Below, one piece after another: positions 7,270 through 8,743 of a stretch of DNA of 8,743 nucleotides (the first letter of the stretch is position 1; each line of letters opens with the position of its first letter). Source of the DNA: SHZL01 sp031362985 (GTDB taxonomy: Bacteria; Pseudomonadota; Gammaproteobacteria; Xanthomonadales; SZUA-36); NCBI GenBank assembly GCA_031362985.1, contig JANLTO010000048.1, positions 1 through 8,743 of the forward strand, in the 5' to 3' direction. The notes beneath the pieces were generated by a model that saw nothing but the letters and a program-made list of their open reading frames with translations, had not been told where the DNA came from and searched no databases. The translations under genes and the position numbers were made by a program.

Positions 7270-8258
7270 TCAGCGCGCTTCCCCCGGGTAAGATCCAGGC
7301 CTTGTGAACCCATCTGGCTGCGCATCCAGGCATAGGTCTGCTTTACGCCTTCAACCAGGGGAATGGTAGCTGACCAGCCCAGGGCCCGGGCACGACTTAC
7401 GTCCAGCAGTTTGCGTGGAGTTCCATCCGGCTTGCCTGGATCAAACACTATGTCGCCGGCAAATCCGCAAATACCGGCAACCAGCTTCGCCAGCTCAGCT
7501 ATGGAAATATCCTCGCCACAACCGATGTTGACCTGAGAATTCGAAGGCGGAACCTGTGCCCAGAATTCTGCTGCGCCAAGTTGCATGACGTGGTAACTGG
7601 CCTCCGCCATATCGTCCACATGGAGAAACTCGCGCCGCGGCAAGCCGCTGCCCCAAACCGTCACTGCTGTATGGCCTTGCTGTACGGCTTCATGAAACTT
7701 ACGCAGCAAGGCTGGCAGAACGTGGCTGGAATCCAGGTCGAAATTGTCATTTGGCCCGTACAGGTTGGTGGGCATGACACTGCGAAAATCACAGCCATAC
7801 TGGCGGTGATATGCCTCGCACATTCGAATGCCGGCAATTTTGGCAATGGCATAGGCTTCGTTGCTGGACTCCAAAGGCCCGGTAAGCAAGGCATTTTCAG
7901 CCATGGGTTGGCTTGCCAGGCGAGGGTAAATGCAGGAACTGCCAAGAAACAGCAGGCGCTTGACGCCTGCCCTGTGGGCAGCATCAATTACATTGGTCTG
8001 GATTTGCAAGTTGTCACGAATAAAATCCGCAGGGTAATCCCGATTGGCCAGAATCCCACCGACCCGGGCCGCCGCGAGAAACACCCAGTCTATCGCTTCC
8101 TCCGCAAAGAACTGCTCCACTGCGGTTTGCCGCGTGAGGTCGAGCCCGGACCGGTCGCGTGTCAGCAACTCCAGGTTGTTTTCGTGGCTCAGCCGTCGCA
8201 TCAAGGCGGAGCCCACCATGCCGCGGTGGCCGGCAACAAAAGTCCTTAACCGGTTCAC
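7266..8258 (-). CDS. fcl: GDP-L-fucose synthase (GDP-4-keto-6-deoxymannose 3,5-epimerase-4-reductase)
   Basis: Converts GDP-4-keto-6-deoxy-D-mannose to GDP-L-fucose with NADPH, the step after Gmd, in the cytoplasm, supplying fucose for O-antigen or exopolysaccharide. The 330-residue protein is an extended short-chain dehydrogenase. It has the nucleotide-binding GHRGMVGS (10-17), LAAARVGGI (61-69), Ser107 in GSSCIYP, and the Tyr136-x3-Lys140 pair in YAIAK. The epimerase residues Cys109 and His179 (DSSHVLP) are also present. These numbers coincide with those of the E. coli enzyme, so the active site looks intact. The start is GTG 8258, three bases after the gmd stop and without a strong ribosome binding site, which fits translation coupled to gmd. 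The stop overlaps the yaiL ATG by four bases. Confidence 0.96.
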   Translation of the reverse strand: MNRLRTFVAGHRGMVGSALMRRLSHENNLELLTRDRSGLDLTRQTAVEQFFAEEAIDWVFLAAARVGGILANRDYPADFIRDNLQIQTNVIDAAHRAGVKRLLFLGSSCIYPRLASQPMAENALLTGPLESSNEAYAIAKIAGIRMCEAYHRQYGCDFRSVMPTNLYGPNDNFDLDSSHVLPALLRKFHEAVQQGHTAVTVWGSGLPRREFLHVDDMAEASYHVMQLGAAEFWAQVPPSNSQVNIGCGEDISIAELAKLVAGICGFAGDIVFDPGKPDGTPRKLLDVSRARALGWSATIPLVEGVKQTYAWMRSQMGSQGLDLTRGKRAE

Positions 8259-8261
8259 GGC

Positions 8262-8743
8262 TCAGCGCTCATCCCGGTGTGTCTTGATCAGGGCCTCTTC
8301 ACGGGCCAGGCGCAAATCGTTTTCGCTCATCTCCCGTACCAACTGGTCGAACGTAGTTGTGGCTTTCCAGCCCAGGAGTTCCCGCGCCAGCGATGGGTCG
8401 CCCAACAGCGTCTCAACTTCTGCCGGACGATAGTAGCGCGGGTCTATCCGCACCACCACCTCACCGCCGGTGAACTGCAGGTCGGTATGTCGTGAGGCCA
8501 TGACGACAGCATGCTCCTCCGCTCCATTGCCCCGCCACTCAAGTTCCAGGCCCATGTGCGCTGCCGTGACGTTAACAAAATCACGCACGGAGCGCTGCTC
8601 ACCCGTGGCAATGACAAAATCGCGAGGTTCGTCCTGCTGCAGCATCATCCATTGCGCTGCCACGTAATCACGTGCATGGCCCCAGTCGCGCCGGGCATCC
8701 AGGTTACCCAGGTATACACAGTCATCCAGTCCCCAGCCGATCC
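8262..8743 (-). CDS. gmd: GDP-mannose 4,6-dehydratase, C-terminal part (runs off the right edge)
   Basis: Catalyses dehydration of GDP-D-mannose to GDP-4-keto-6-deoxy-D-mannose, the first step to GDP-L-fucose, GDP-rhamnose or GDP-perosamine. The frame is open from the right edge, and the window holds the last 159 codons of a protein usually about 340-370 residues long. The NAD(P)-binding Gly motif and catalytic Tyr/Lys are therefore outside the window. Strong family signatures remain: YLGNLDARRDWGHARDYV, QWMMLQQDEPRDFVIATGEQ, and DPRYYRPAEVETLLGDP followed by ELLGWKATTTFDQLVREM. It is directly followed by fcl, which identifies the product as GDP-L-fucose. No frameshift or damage is seen in the visible part. 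Confidence 0.96.
   Translation of the reverse strand, partial: IGWGLDDCVYLGNLDARRDWGHARDYVAAQWMMLQQDEPRDFVIATGEQRSVRDFVNVTAAHMGLELEWRGNGAEEHAVVMASRHTDLQFTGGEVVVRIDPRYYRPAEVETLLGDPSLARELLGWKATTTFDQLVREMSENDLRLAREEALIKTHRDER

Noticed and set aside
7581..8249. Plus-strand open frame of 222 codons opposite fcl
   Set aside because: fcl on the minus strand carries every active-site residue, so the plus-strand frame is an antisense shadow.

Overview
The window looks like ordinary chromosomal sequence from a proteobacterium, most likely a gammaproteobacterium. GC is moderately high by eye. The strongest taxonomic hints are a YaiL/DUF2058 protein, a family known mainly from Gammaproteobacteria, and a 180-kDa-class NAD-glutamate dehydrogenase. 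I cannot name a genus. Six protein-coding genes fill almost the whole window. I found no rRNA, tRNA, insertion sequence, phage gene, CRISPR array or riboswitch.

Layout: (1) Positions 1-1742, minus strand: the N-terminal 580 codons of a large NAD-specific glutamate dehydrogenase, running off the left edge. (2) Positions 1743-1906: a divergent intergenic region of 164 bases. It holds a small hairpin, weak promoter candidates in both directions, and an AT-rich palindrome directly against the next start codon. (3) Positions 1907-6565, plus strand: a tight two-gene operon. It encodes an ArsR-type DNA-binding domain fused to a SAM-dependent methyltransferase-like domain (SahR-like), followed after 3 bases by full-length cobalamin-dependent methionine synthase, metH. 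(4) Positions 6566-6600: a 35-base convergent gap with no convincing terminator. (5) Positions 8743 down to 6601, minus strand: the C-terminal part of GDP-mannose 4,6-dehydratase (gmd), GDP-L-fucose synthase (fcl), and a YaiL/DUF2058 protein. These are spaced by 3 bases and by a 4-base ATGA overlap.

How the genes work together: the sahR-metH pair fits a self-controlled methyl-cycle operon. The regulator probably senses S-adenosylhomocysteine or SAM through its methyltransferase-like domain and controls methionine resynthesis from homocysteine. The palindrome overlapping its own translation start is the likely operator. Gmd and Fcl together convert GDP-mannose to GDP-L-fucose for surface polysaccharide. 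The yaiL gene coupled to the end of that operon is unexpected and has no obvious link to sugar metabolism.

The points most worth following up are the candidate SahR operator, the regulator-enzyme fusion coupled to metH, and the fcl-yaiL overlap with the expanded Gln/Pro-rich linker in YaiL. I see no evidence for a wholly new system here.
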